Source of the DNA: VGBV01 sp963813725
GTDB lineage: Bacteria > Actinomycetota > Thermoleophilia > Solirubrobacterales > 70-9
DNA: 51,390 nucleotides
NCBI GenBank assembly: GCA_963813725.1
Contig: CAWFAI010000002.1
Location: 1-51,390 of the forward strand
Direction of reading: 5' to 3'
Shown here: in pieces, positions 23,788-32,522 of the stretch
Numbering within the stretch: the stretch's first letter is position 1
How the letters are laid out: each line of letters starts with the position of its first letter
Translations under genes and position numbers: made by a program
The notes under the pieces: model-generated
What the model was told of the DNA's origin: nothing
Seen by the model: the letters and a program-made list of their open reading frames with translations, nothing else
Database searches by the model: none

Positions 23788-24602
23788 ATGGCTATCGAGC
23801 TGACCGAGGAAAAGCAGCGTGCGGTGAAGACCTGGGACGCGGGTGACTTTCCCTACGTGGCGAAGCTGATCGCGTCCGCCGGTGAGCTCTGCGTGGAGCG
23901 CGCGAAGCTGGGTCCGGATGACCGCGTGATCGACGTGGCCTGCGGGTCGGGGAACGCCACGATCCCGGCGGCGCGCACCGGCGCGACCGTGATCGGGCTC
24001 GACATCACGCCCAGCCTGCTCGAGGCCGGAAAGCGAGAGGCGGCCGAAGCCGGGGTCGAGATCGAGTGGGTCGAGGGCGACGCCGAGAACCTGCCCTACG
24101 AGGACGACAGCTTCGACGCCGTGATCTCGGTCTTCGGGGTCATGTTCGCGCCCGACCATCGCAAGGCGGCGGCCGAGGTCGCGCGGGTGCTCAAGCCCGG
24201 CGGCCGGATGGTGCTCTGCAACTGGGACCCCGACGGCGAGGCGGGACGGTTCTTCAAGGTGATCGCCGGGCACATGCCGCCGCCACCGGAGGGCTTTCCA
24301 GCCGCCGCTGCTGTGGGGAACCGAGGACCACGTGTCCTCGCTGTTCGAGGGCACGGGGATCGATCCGGCCTTCGAGCGCCAGAGCGTGCGCTGGGAGTTC
24401 GACTCACCCGAGGACGGCGCGCGAGATCTACATCACCAAGTTCGGGCCGGTGATGATGGCGCGGGAAGCGCTCGAGCCGCAGGGAAAGTGGGAAGCGGCG
24501 GAGCGCGATATCCGCGCCTACTTCGAGGAGAAGGCCGGCGACGACGGCAAGGTCGCCTACGAGGGCGAGTACCTGGTCAGCACCGGCACCAAGTCCGGCT
24601 GA
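23788..24602 (+). CDS. SAM-dependent class I methyltransferase (two frameshifts)
   Basis: ATG 23788 with GAAAGGAG upstream. VIDVACGSGNATIPAAR is motif I, GLDITPSLLEAGKREA motif II and VEGDAENLPYEDDSFDAVIS motifs III/IV of the UbiE/COQ5-like group. One extra base near 24298 (GGCTTTCCAG) moves the frame to PPLLWGTEDHVSSLFEGTG, and another change near 24420 moves it to AREIYITKFGPVMMAREALE, ending at 24602. Total about 270 residues. The substrate is unknown. Neighbouring genes give no pathway clue. Confidence 0.85.
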
Positions 24603-24628
24603 GGACCCAGACGACAGAAAGGCGCGCG

Positions 24629-25300
24629 CTACGCCGAGGCGCCGACGGCCTCGGCGTGGCGCCGCTTCGCGGCCTCGATCAGCTCGCGGACCTCGTCGGC
24701 GCGGCCGTCGCGCAGCAGCTCGACGGGGTCGGGGTCGCCGTTGACGATCCCCTCGAAGAAGTCGCGGCGGTCGTTGTAGGTCGGCAGCGTCGCCTTGGCC
24801 CAGCCCCGGGCCTCGTTCAGGATCAGTGCCAGCTCGGCGTAGGCCGGGCCGAACATCTCGGAGATCTCGCGCTTCATGCGCTTCGCCAGGGCGGGCGAGG
24901 CCCCCTGCGTGGAGATCGCGATCGCCATCGAGCCCTGGCGCACGATCGCGGGCAGGATGAAATTGCATAGCGGCGGCACGTCCACCACGTTGACCAGCAT
25001 CGCCCGGCGCTCGGCATCCTCGTAGATGGCGATGTTGGCCTCGGTGTCGCTGGTCGCGGCGATGGCGATGAAGGTGCCCTCCAGGTCGCCGGGCTCATAG
25101 GCGCGGCGCTCCCAGGCGATCGAGCCCTCCTCAGCCAGAGCGCGCAGCTCGGGCACCGCCTCGGGCGCGATCAGGGTCACCTTGCCACCGCAGGCGAGCA
25201 GGCCCTCGACCTTCTCAAGGCCGATCTCGCCGCCGCCGACGACCACGCAGCGCCGTCCCTTCAGGCGCAGGCAGGCGACGTAGACGGGGGTGTCGAGCAT
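24629..25300 (-). CDS. Precorrin-2 dehydrogenase / sirohydrochlorin ferrochelatase-like
   Basis: From ATG 25300: MLDTPVYVACLRLKGRRCVV, then VVGGGEIGLEKVEGLLACGG (NAD-binding), VNVVDVPPLCNFILPAIVR and SPALAKRMKREI, the standard CysG N-terminal/Met8 motifs. The enzyme oxidises precorrin-2 to sirohydrochlorin for sirohaem or cobalamin synthesis. An in-frame ATG at 25381 would add 27 residues with four cysteines (KECVCQLRRGICDQSC); neither start has a clear ribosome binding site, and the family start favours 25300. The product could feed the cobalamin that NrdJ needs, but no other cobalamin genes are in view. Confidence 0.88.
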   Translation of the reverse strand: MLDTPVYVACLRLKGRRCVVVGGGEIGLEKVEGLLACGGKVTLIAPEAVPELRALAEEGSIAWERRAYEPGDLEGTFIAIAATSDTEANIAIYEDAERRAMLVNVVDVPPLCNFILPAIVRQGSMAIAISTQGASPALAKRMKREISEMFGPAYAELALILNEARGWAKATLPTYNDRRDFFEGIVNGDPDPVELLRDGRADEVRELIEAAKRRHAEAVGASA

Positions 25301-25480
25301 GTCGCGCACGCAGCTCTGGTCGCAGATCCCGCGCCTCAGCTGGCAGACGCACTCTTTCCCCGCAAAGGCCTGGGCCGGCATGCCGCAAAGGCTAGCGGCC
25401 GTCAGGCTGCCGACCTCAGGCGTGAAATTTCGCCGAGGCGTCCGAATGCCCCTGCTACCCTCGCCGCCGATTGAGCCAGG

Positions 25481-25515
25481 GGTACGGCCGGTGTGGGACC
25501 GGCCTCACCCGTACC
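25481..25515 (+). promoter_or_regulatory. Strong hairpin in the topA 5' leader
   Basis: GGTAC (25481-25485) pairs with GTACC (25511-25515), and inside it GGCCGGT (25486-25492) pairs perfectly with ACCGGCC (25498-25504) around a GTGGG loop. It ends 2 bp before the GGAG ribosome binding site (25518-25521) of topA. It may control translation or be a terminator for upstream transcription. Confidence 0.55.
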
Positions 25516-25527
25516 TTGGAGTGTGCG

Positions 25528-27933
25528 ATGCGTCTGATCGTCACCGAGAAGAACAACAGCGCGAAGAAGATCGCGGAGATCCTCTCTGGCGGGAAGGCCA
25601 AGGAGGAGTCCTCCTACAAGACCCCCTACTACACGTGGGAGGGCGAAACGGGCCCGCAGACTGCGATCGGGCTGAAGGGCCACGTGCTCAACCCCGCCTT
25701 CCCCGAGGAGTACAAGAGCTGGCAGGAGATCGATCCGCGCGACCTGATCGACGCGCCGCTGATCAAGCAGCCCACCGACAAGAACGTCGTGCGGGCGATC
25801 AAGAAGGTCGCCGAGGACGCCGACGACCTGGTGATCGCCACCGACTTCGACCGCGAGGGCGAGCTGATCGGCCTGGAGGCGCTGGAGGAGATCGTCGAGG
25901 CGAACCCCGAACTCGCCACCGCGGAGGGCGTCCACGAGGACGGGACGCCGGTCAAGCGCGCCCGCTACTCGGCTTTGACCAAGGATGAGATCGAGCGTGC
26001 CTTCAACAACCTCGATGTGCTCTCGATGGAACTCGCGAACGCCGGGGCGGCGCGCCAGGACATCGACCTGATCTGGGGGGCGACGCTTACCCGCGCGGTC
26101 TCGCGCGCCACCCGCCGCTTCGGAGCCAACTTCCTCTCGGTCGGGCGCGTGCAGAGCCCGACCCTGGGTCTGATCGTCGAGCGCGAGCTGGAGCGGCGCG
26201 CCCACGTGCCCGAGCCGTTCTGGGAGGTCGTCGCCACCTTCGCGCATCCCGACGGCTCGTTCGAGGCGCATCACGCGACCGACAAGTTCTGGAAGGAGGC
26301 CGAGGCGAAGGCCGCGATCGAGGGCACCACGAGCCCCGGGACCGTGACCGAGATCAAGGCGCGCAAGCAGACCCGCAAGCCGCCGACCCCCCTGAACACG
26401 ACCGCCTTCACCACCGACGCCTCCAGCCGGCTGGGCATCAGCCCCGCGCGCGCCATGCGCCTGGCGGAGGACCTGTACATGGACGGCTACGTCTCCTATC
26501 CCAGGACCGACAACACGGTCTATCCGGATTCCCTGGACACGAAGGAGCTGGTCGGCGAGCTGGTCAAGATCGAGGACTTCAAGGCGGCGGCCTCTCTGCT
26601 CGAGAAGCCGCTCGAGCCCACCCGCGGCAAGAAGGAGACCACCGACCACCCGCCGATCTACCCGACCGCGGCGGTCGACCCGAGGCGCCTGGAGGCGCGC
26701 TCCGAGGCCCATCGCAAGGTCTATGAGCTGATCGCGCGGCGGTTCCTGGCCACCTTCAGCCCGCCGATGGTCTCCGAGTCCACCCGCGCCGATATCAAGG
26801 CCGGCTCCGAGGACTACTTCGTGCGGGGCTCGGTCGTGCTCGACCCCGGCTTCGCGGCGATCTACACCTACGCCCGCTCGGCCGACACGGAGATCCCCAA
26901 GCTCGAGGAGGGGCAGAAGCTCGACCTCGAAGGCGATCCCGAGCTGATCGCCAAGGAGACCCAGCCGCCCCCGCGCATCAGCCAGGGCAAGCTGATCGAG
27001 ATGATGGAGGAGCGCGGCCTGGGCACGAAGGCGACGCGCGCCGACATCATCCAGAAGCTCTACTACCGCGGATACGTGCACGGCAACCCGCCGGAGCCCA
27101 GCGAGACCGGGGTGAAGATGTACGAGGGCTTCAAGACCTACGTGCCCCGGGTGGCCGACTCGGAGATGACCGCCCAGCTCGAGGCCGAGATGGACAGCAT
27201 CGCGGCGGGGGAGATGAGCAAGGACGAGGTGCTCGTCGACAGCCGCGACGCCCTGCGCTCGGCATACGACGAGATGGGCAAGGACGTGGACGTCGAGGAC
27301 GAGGACGAGCCCTGGCGCAAGTTCGCGAAGCTCGTCTGGAGCGGCATGGACGAGGACCGCGTGCTGGGCCCCTGCGTCGTCTGCCAGGAGGCGGGCCGCA
27401 GGAAGGAGGACGGATCGCCGCACATGCTGCGCGTGATCCGCGCGCGCAAATCGGGCAAGTCCTTCATCGGCTGCACCGGCTGGGACGGGGAGAACCCCGA
27501 CTCGCCCGATTCATGTGACCAGACCTTCCCCATGCCGCAGCCACGCTTCTACGACGTGCACAAGCTCGAGGACATCTGCTCGGTCTGCGGCCGCACCCCG
27601 CGCGTTTCGGTCGCCCAGAAGTTCAAGCCCGGCCGCCCCTGGAAGCTCTGCTTCAACGACGACTGCCCCTCGATGGAGGAGGCGAAGCGCAAGCGCGCCG
27701 AGCGCGAGGCCGCCAAGGCGGCCAAGGAGGCCGCGAAGGAGGCCGCCGAGGCCGAGGAGGACGCTGGGGCCGCCAACGGCAAGGGCGACGGCGAGAAGGC
27801 CGCGAAGGAGGCCGTGGAGGAGGCGGAGAAGATCGCCGGCCAGGCCTCGGCGACCAAGGTGAAGCGCGCCCGCAACGGCAAGAACGGCGCCAAGGGCAGC
27901 GCCCGCTCGAAGACCGGTCCCGCCAAGAGCTGA
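25528..27933 (+). CDS. topA: DNA topoisomerase I, archaeal-type
   Basis: 801 residues from ATG 25528 (GGAG 6 bp upstream). The TOPRIM start is MRLIVTEKNNSAKKIAEILS rather than the bacterial VIVESPAKAKTI. DFDREGELIG (106-115) holds the metal-binding acids, and YVSYPRTDNTVYP the catalytic Tyr324. ETQPPPRISQGKLIEMMEER and GLGTKATRADIIQKLYYRGY resemble archaeal TopA. Two C-terminal cysteine clusters (CVVCQEAG..., CSVCGRTP...CFNDDCPS) precede a Lys/Ala-rich tail of about 90 residues like that of actinobacterial TopA. The enzyme relaxes negative supercoils. It leads a topA-tmk-holB cluster. Confidence 0.93.
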   Translation: MRLIVTEKNNSAKKIAEILSGGKAKEESSYKTPYYTWEGETGPQTAIGLKGHVLNPAFPEEYKSWQEIDPRDLIDAPLIKQPTDKNVVRAIKKVAEDADDLVIATDFDREGELIGLEALEEIVEANPELATAEGVHEDGTPVKRARYSALTKDEIERAFNNLDVLSMELANAGAARQDIDLIWGATLTRAVSRATRRFGANFLSVGRVQSPTLGLIVERELERRAHVPEPFWEVVATFAHPDGSFEAHHATDKFWKEAEAKAAIEGTTSPGTVTEIKARKQTRKPPTPLNTTAFTTDASSRLGISPARAMRLAEDLYMDGYVSYPRTDNTVYPDSLDTKELVGELVKIEDFKAAASLLEKPLEPTRGKKETTDHPPIYPTAAVDPRRLEARSEAHRKVYELIARRFLATFSPPMVSESTRADIKAGSEDYFVRGSVVLDPGFAAIYTYARSADTEIPKLEEGQKLDLEGDPELIAKETQPPPRISQGKLIEMMEERGLGTKATRADIIQKLYYRGYVHGNPPEPSETGVKMYEGFKTYVPRVADSEMTAQLEAEMDSIAAGEMSKDEVLVDSRDALRSAYDEMGKDVDVEDEDEPWRKFAKLVWSGMDEDRVLGPCVVCQEAGRRKEDGSPHMLRVIRARKSGKSFIGCTGWDGENPDSPDSCDQTFPMPQPRFYDVHKLEDICSVCGRTPRVSVAQKFKPGRPWKLCFNDDCPSMEEAKRKRAEREAAKAAKEAAKEAAEAEEDAGAANGKGDGEKAAKEAVEEAEKIAGQASATKVKRARNGKNGAKGSARSKTGPAKS

Positions 27934-27967
27934 CGGGGCCGACCCCGCGCCCGGATAGCCTGGGAGC

Positions 27968-28570
27968 GTGTTCATCGCGCTCGAGGGAGTGGACGGCTCC
28001 GGCAAGACCACCCAGGCCGCGCGCCTGGCCGAGGCGCTCGGCGCCGAGACGCTGTTGGTGCGCGAGCCCGGGGGGACCGCGGCGGGCGAGCGGGTGCGCG
28101 ACCTCTTGAAGGACCGCGAGGTCCGCCTGGATCCGATGGCCGAGCTGCTCCTCTTCCTGGCCGCGCGGGCCCAGCTGGTCGCCGAGGTGATCCGCCCGGC
28201 GATGGAAGCAGGCCGCGACGTGGTCTGCGACCGCTTCGGCGACTCCAGCGTCGCCTACCAGGGCGTCGCCCGCGGGCTTGGGGCCGAGCGGGTGGAGGAG
28301 CTCTGCGACCTGGCGACCGGAGGGCTGTGGCCCGACGTGACGCTGCTCCTGCGACTGCACCCCGAGGTCGCGGCCGAGCGCATCGCCGCCGAGGGCCGGG
28401 CGGCTGACCGCTTCGAGGGCGAGGGGATGGAGCTGCAGCGCCGGGTCGCCGAGGGCTACGAGGACGTCGCCCGGCGCCACCCGGACCGGGTGCGGGTCGT
28501 GGACGCATCGGGCGACCCCGACCAGGTGCACACGGCGGTGATGGCCGAGCTGCGGGGCGTGCGGACGTGA
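27968..28570 (+). CDS. tmk: Thymidylate kinase
   Basis: 200 residues from GTG 27968. FIALEGVDGSGKTTQAARLA is the P-loop and VVCDRFGDSSVAYQGVARGL the DRx...AYQG substrate-binding motif. It phosphorylates dTMP to dTDP. It begins 34 bp after topA and its TGA overlaps the start of holB (GTGA), so the three are likely one operon for DNA replication. Confidence 0.96.
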   Translation: MFIALEGVDGSGKTTQAARLAEALGAETLLVREPGGTAAGERVRDLLKDREVRLDPMAELLLFLAARAQLVAEVIRPAMEAGRDVVCDRFGDSSVAYQGVARGLGAERVEELCDLATGGLWPDVTLLLRLHPEVAAERIAAEGRAADRFEGEGMELQRRVAEGYEDVARRHPDRVRVVDASGDPDQVHTAVMAELRGVRT

Positions 28571-29712
28571 GCGCGGCCGCCCTGCGCGAAAGCGCGCTTC
28601 CGGAGGCGCTGGAGCAGGCCACCCGTCACCAGCCGCGGGCCCGCATCGAGCTGGGGGCGGGCCTGCGGGAGCCGACGCACGCCTACCTCTTCAGGGGGGC
28701 ATCGGGCTCCGGCAAGTCGGCCGCGGCCCGCGCCTTCGCGGCCGAGCTCTTGGCCGCCGGCGCTGACGACCCCGGTGAGTCGCGCCGGCGGGCGCTGCTG
28801 GACCCCTCGCCGCATCCGGACCTGGTCTGGCTGCGCCCGCCCGGCGCCCAGCACCTGGTCGAGGACGTGCGCGAGTCGGTGATCAGGGCCGCCAGCCTGC
28901 GCCCCGCCGAGGGAGAGAAGCGCGTGTTCGTGATCGAGGAGGCCGAGGCGCTGCGCGACGAGAGCCAGAACGCGCTGCTGAAGACGCTCGAGGAGCCGGC
29001 GCCATTCGCGCACGTGATCCTGGTCTGCTCTGAGCCCGAGCTCTTGGCCGGCACCATCCTCTCGCGCTGTCGCGAGGTCCAGTTCGCCCCGCTGCCTCCC
29101 GGCGCGGTCTTGGAGGCGCTGGGCGAGAGCGGCGAGGAGGCCGAGGCGGCGGCGCGGCTCAGCGGCGGCGACCTGAGGCTGGCGAGGCTGTTGTTGGGCG
29201 AGCACGGGCGGGCGCTTCGCTCCAGCGCCACCTCCGCCGCGCGGGCGGCGGTGGGCGCCGGGGAAGAGCGAGCCCCCGAGCCCTGGCGCGGAATGCTCCA
29301 GGCCGCCGAGCTGGCCGGCGAGGACGCGGCCGCCGAGGAGGAGCGGCGGCTGCTGGAGGACGGGGCCGCCGCGCGGCGGGGGCGCTCTGCGGGCAAGCTC
29401 AGCCGCGACCACATAGACCAGGTGAAGAGGACCGGGCGGCGCGCCCGCACCGAGGCGCTGGACCTCGCGCTCGGCCTCTGCTGCGCCTGGTTCCGCGACC
29501 TGGCGGCGGTGGCGGCCGGCGCCGATGACGTAGTGGCTAACCGCGACCGGCGCACGGAGCTGGCCGAGGACGCGCAGGGACTGGATCCCGGCGCGGCCGG
29601 CCGGGCCGTCGACCTGGTCCTCGAGACGCGCAGGCGCTTGCGCGTGAACGTCTCGGAGGAGCTGGCGCTGGAGGCGCTCTGGCTGCGGCTGGCCTCGACG
29701 CTGGCTGGCTGA
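28567..29712 (+). CDS. holB: DNA polymerase III delta' subunit
   Basis: 381 residues. FRGASGSGKSAAARAFAAEL is the P-loop, FVIEEAEALRDESQNALLKT and LEEPAPFAHVILVCSEPE the sensor regions, and TILSRCREVQF the SRC arginine-finger motif of clamp-loader subunits. The usual zinc-binding cysteines are not apparent. The C-terminal region is Ala/Arg/Glu rich. The protein helps load the sliding clamp. The GTG start overlaps the tmk stop. Confidence 0.93.
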   Translation: MSAAALRESALPEALEQATRHQPRARIELGAGLREPTHAYLFRGASGSGKSAAARAFAAELLAAGADDPGESRRRALLDPSPHPDLVWLRPPGAQHLVEDVRESVIRAASLRPAEGEKRVFVIEEAEALRDESQNALLKTLEEPAPFAHVILVCSEPELLAGTILSRCREVQFAPLPPGAVLEALGESGEEAEAAARLSGGDLRLARLLLGEHGRALRSSATSAARAAVGAGEERAPEPWRGMLQAAELAGEDAAAEEERRLLEDGAAARRGRSAGKLSRDHIDQVKRTGRRARTEALDLALGLCCAWFRDLAAVAAGADDVVANRDRRTELAEDAQGLDPGAAGRAVDLVLETRRRLRVNVSEELALEALWLRLASTLAG

Positions 29713-29733
29713 CCTGTTAAGAAATGCTCAGAG

Positions 29734-31500
29734 ATGGCGAGCGCCAGTGCCAGCACGGGCGCCACGAGCGCCTCTAGGCCGGTGAGGGGCCTGCTCCGGG
29801 GCCGCCGCATCGGCATGCGCGTGTGGCTGGGTGCCGCCTTCGCCGGGGTCACCCTGATCACCGCGTTCGCCGTCTACATCTTCGTCGACGACTCCTCCGG
29901 GCGCACCCTTCAGTCCGAGAGCGCGGACCTGGCGGTCGGCCGCACCACGAACGTCGCCGACGCGATCGGCGGGACCCAGAAGAAGGGTGGCGCGGCGACG
30001 GTCCTCGACGAGGCCAACACGGAGACCTATCAGGTGTGGGCGATCAACCGCAACGGCGGGCCGTTCGCGCCGCTGGCGACGCCGCCCGCCGACCTGCGCC
30101 AGGTGGAGCGGGCGGGCGAGGCGGCCCAGGCGGGCCGCTCGGGACGCCGCTTCCGCGCCGACCTCTCCGGCGACCGCACCCTCGCGTCGGCCCCGATCTT
30201 CGGCCCGCAGGGGGTGCGCGGGACGGTCGTGGTCGTCGCCGAGCCTCCACCCGCGCTGACGCGCGCCTTCGACGAGCTTCAGGGCGACAGGGTTCGCGCG
30301 ATTCTGATCGCGATCGCGGTGGGGGTCCTGGTCGGGTTCGTCGTCTCGACGCTGATCGCGATCCGGGTCAAGCGGCTCGCCCGCAGCGCCGAGCAGATGG
30401 CGGCAGGGAAGTTCGACGCGCCGTTGCCGGCGGGCGGCAGGGACGAGATCGGGGACCTGACCCGCTCGCTGGACACGATGCGCGAGGCGCTGCGCGACAG
30501 CTTCGACCTGCTGGCGACGGAGCGCGACCGCCTCTCGGCGATCCTCGACGGCCTGCGTGAGGGCGTGATCGTCGTGGGAGAGGACGGAGCGGTGCGCTTC
30601 ACCAACCCCGCCGGCGAGCGGCTGGTCCACCGCGGCCAGCCCGCCGCGGGGCTGATTCCCGCGCTGCGGGTGGCAGCCGAGCACGGCTCCGACGACATCC
30701 AGGCGCTGCGGATCGACGACCGCACCTATCGGGTCCAGGCCCGGCGGGTGGCGGCCGAGCACGCGGTGCTGGTCGTGGTCAGCGACCGCACCGATGAGCT
30801 GAATCGTGAGGAGGCCGAGCGCGAGTTCGTCTCGAACGCCGCACACGAGCTTCGCAACCCGCTGGCCGGGATCAGCAGCGGCATCGAGGTGCTGCGAGGC
30901 GGCGCCAAGGACGACCCCGATGCCCGCGAGCTGTTCCTCGGCCGCCTCGCCGACGACGCCGAGCGCATGACCCGCCTGACGCAGTCGCTGCTGACCCTCG
31001 CGCGCGTGGAGGCGGCGGGGCAGCGGGGAGAGGCCGAGGTGGTGGACGTGACCGTCGCGGCCGAGGAGGCGGTGGAGGCGGTGGAGCCGCCCGACGGGGT
31101 CGAGGTGCGCGCCGAGATCGGCCAGGAGCTGGTCGCGACGGGCGACCCCGTGCTGCTGCGCCAGGTCCTGATCGGGCTGCTCACGAACGCGTGCAAGAAC
31201 ACGCCTGCCCCGGGCGCGGTTAGTCTTCGCGCCTCGCGAGAGGAAGGCGGCGCTGTGACGATCGAAGTCGAGGACACGGGGAAGGGGATCCCGGCCGCCG
31301 AGCAGGGGCGGGTCTTCGAGCGCTTCTACCGCGGCAGCGGCGCGCTGGAGAGCGAGGGATTCGGGCTGGGGCTCTCGATCGCCAAGCGGATGGTCGACGT
31401 GATGGGCGGGCAGATCGGGCTGCGCTCCGCGTCCGGTGAGGGGTCGACCTTCTGGGTGAGCCTGCGGCAGGCCAAACCGACCTCGACGCCGGTGGCGTGA
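29734..31500 (+). CDS. Membrane sensor histidine kinase
   Basis: 588 residues: a cytoplasmic Arg-rich start, membrane span (about 30-55), extracytoplasmic domain, second span at about 190-210 (ILIAIAVGVLVGFVVSTLIA), HAMP linker, PAS-like region, then HisKA with FVSNAAHELRNPLAG (phospho-accepting His), N box LLTNACKNTP, G1 DTGKGIP and G2 GFGLGLSIAKRM. It should phosphorylate the response regulator whose GTG overlaps its TGA. The signal sensed is unknown. The extracytoplasmic domain (about 130 residues) has no recognised fold. Confidence 0.93.
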   Translation: MASASASTGATSASRPVRGLLRGRRIGMRVWLGAAFAGVTLITAFAVYIFVDDSSGRTLQSESADLAVGRTTNVADAIGGTQKKGGAATVLDEANTETYQVWAINRNGGPFAPLATPPADLRQVERAGEAAQAGRSGRRFRADLSGDRTLASAPIFGPQGVRGTVVVVAEPPPALTRAFDELQGDRVRAILIAIAVGVLVGFVVSTLIAIRVKRLARSAEQMAAGKFDAPLPAGGRDEIGDLTRSLDTMREALRDSFDLLATERDRLSAILDGLREGVIVVGEDGAVRFTNPAGERLVHRGQPAAGLIPALRVAAEHGSDDIQALRIDDRTYRVQARRVAAEHAVLVVVSDRTDELNREEAEREFVSNAAHELRNPLAGISSGIEVLRGGAKDDPDARELFLGRLADDAERMTRLTQSLLTLARVEAAGQRGEAEVVDVTVAAEEAVEAVEPPDGVEVRAEIGQELVATGDPVLLRQVLIGLLTNACKNTPAPGAVSLRASREEGGAVTIEVEDTGKGIPAAEQGRVFERFYRGSGALESEGFGLGLSIAKRMVDVMGGQIGLRSASGEGSTFWVSLRQAKPTSTPVA

Positions 31501-32213
31501 GCGTGGCTGAGGGGAGCGCCACCAGCGGCCGCATCCTCGTCGTCGACGACGAGCCCTCCGTGCGCGAATCGGTGGGCTACGCCCTGGAGCAGGAGGGCTT
31601 CCAGGTGACGCTGGCGGAGGACGGCGAGGACGCCGAGGGCAAGCTCAACAACGGGAGCGACTTCGACCTGCTGATCCTGGACATCATGATGCCCGGCAAG
31701 AGCGGCCTCGACATCTGCCGCGAGGTCCGCGCCCGCAGTCCCGTCCCGATCATCCTCTTGACGGCGAAGGACGCCGAGGTGGACAAGGTCGTCGGCCTCG
31801 AGGTCGGCGCCGACGATTACGTGACGAAGCCATTCTCGGTCCGCGAGCTGCTCGGCAGGGTGCGCGCTCAGCTGCGCCGCCGCGAGCTCGACCGCTCCGA
31901 CGACGGCAAGGGCGCGGCGATCGAGGCGGGGCCGGTCACCATCGACCTCGCCCGCCACCTCGTGACCGTTCGGGGAGAGCCGGTCAGCCTCACGCGCTCG
32001 GAGTTCCAGGTGCTGCGGCTGCTCGCCGAGAGCCCCGGCCAGGTCTTCTCACGCAAGGGGATCATGGAGGAGCTGTGGCAGACGGAGTTCCGCGGCGACG
32101 TGCGCGCCTGCGACGTGCACATCTCGAACCTGCGCCAGAAGGTCGAGCGCGACCCGCAGAAGCCCGAGCTGGTGCTGACGGTGCGCCGGGTCGGCTACCG
32201 CTTCGCCGACTAG
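31497..32213 (+). CDS. OmpR/PhoB-type response regulator
   Basis: 238 residues from GTG 31497. RILVVDDEPSVRESV, LLILDIMMPG with phospho-acceptor Asp62, and YVTKPFS with Lys111 make up the receiver. The winged helix (SLTRSEFQVLRLLAESPGQV to VRRVGYRF) is OmpR-type. It is translated with the sensor kinase upstream (GTGA overlap). Target genes are unknown. Confidence 0.95.
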   Translation: MSVAEGSATSGRILVVDDEPSVRESVGYALEQEGFQVTLAEDGEDAEGKLNNGSDFDLLILDIMMPGKSGLDICREVRARSPVPIILLTAKDAEVDKVVGLEVGADDYVTKPFSVRELLGRVRAQLRRRELDRSDDGKGAAIEAGPVTIDLARHLVTVRGEPVSLTRSEFQVLRLLAESPGQVFSRKGIMEELWQTEFRGDVRACDVHISNLRQKVERDPQKPELVLTVRRVGYRFAD

Positions 32214-32383
32214 ACGTTGACGAGGTAGCCGCCCTGGTAGCGGCTGCGGCGACCCGCGATGCGGACGGGCGACGAGGTGGCTGCTGACTGTGCCAGATGG
32301 CGATTCGCGGCGGCGACGCGAGGGGACTTGGCGCGGGGCCGCGGCGAGAGCTTGGCGTTCAGGTTCTGGACAGTGGGGGTCAT
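32210..32383 (-). CDS. Possible 57-residue basic protein
   Basis: A frame from ATG 32383 reads MTPTVQNLNAKLSPRPRAKS, is rich in Arg, Ala and Ser, and ends SRYQGGYLVNV-stop at 32210, sharing bases with the stop of the response regulator on the other strand. AGGAA lies 14 bp upstream of the start, which is further than ideal. It is the only plausible gene in this 309-bp gap. No family is recognised; it could equally be chance. Confidence 0.35.
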   Translation of the reverse strand: MTPTVQNLNAKLSPRPRAKSPRVAAANRHLAQSAATSSPVRIAGRRSRYQGGYLVNV

Positions 32384-32522
32384 CGCGAGTGGGGGGTTCC
32401 TGTGGGGCTTCCTTGTGGTGTTTCCAACGGCTTACTTTCTTGGGGGACTATCGATCCCCTGCCTCGCCCGGATCAGGCCGCCTCGGCCGCCTGGACGTTC
32501 GTTCGAGGCGGATTTGGCTTGA
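32384..32522. other. Non-coding gap before the serine hydrolase
   Basis: No coding frame is convincing. The stretch has unusual A/T content for the window (CTTACTTTCTTGGGGGACTATCG region) and a small inverted repeat GGGGA-CT-ATCGAT-CCCC at about 32443-32459. This may be the 3' end of the minus-strand hydrolase transcript. Confidence 0.4.

Noticed and set aside
25402..27423. Long minus-strand open frame opposite topA
   Set aside because: Same shadow effect; all conserved motifs are on the plus strand.
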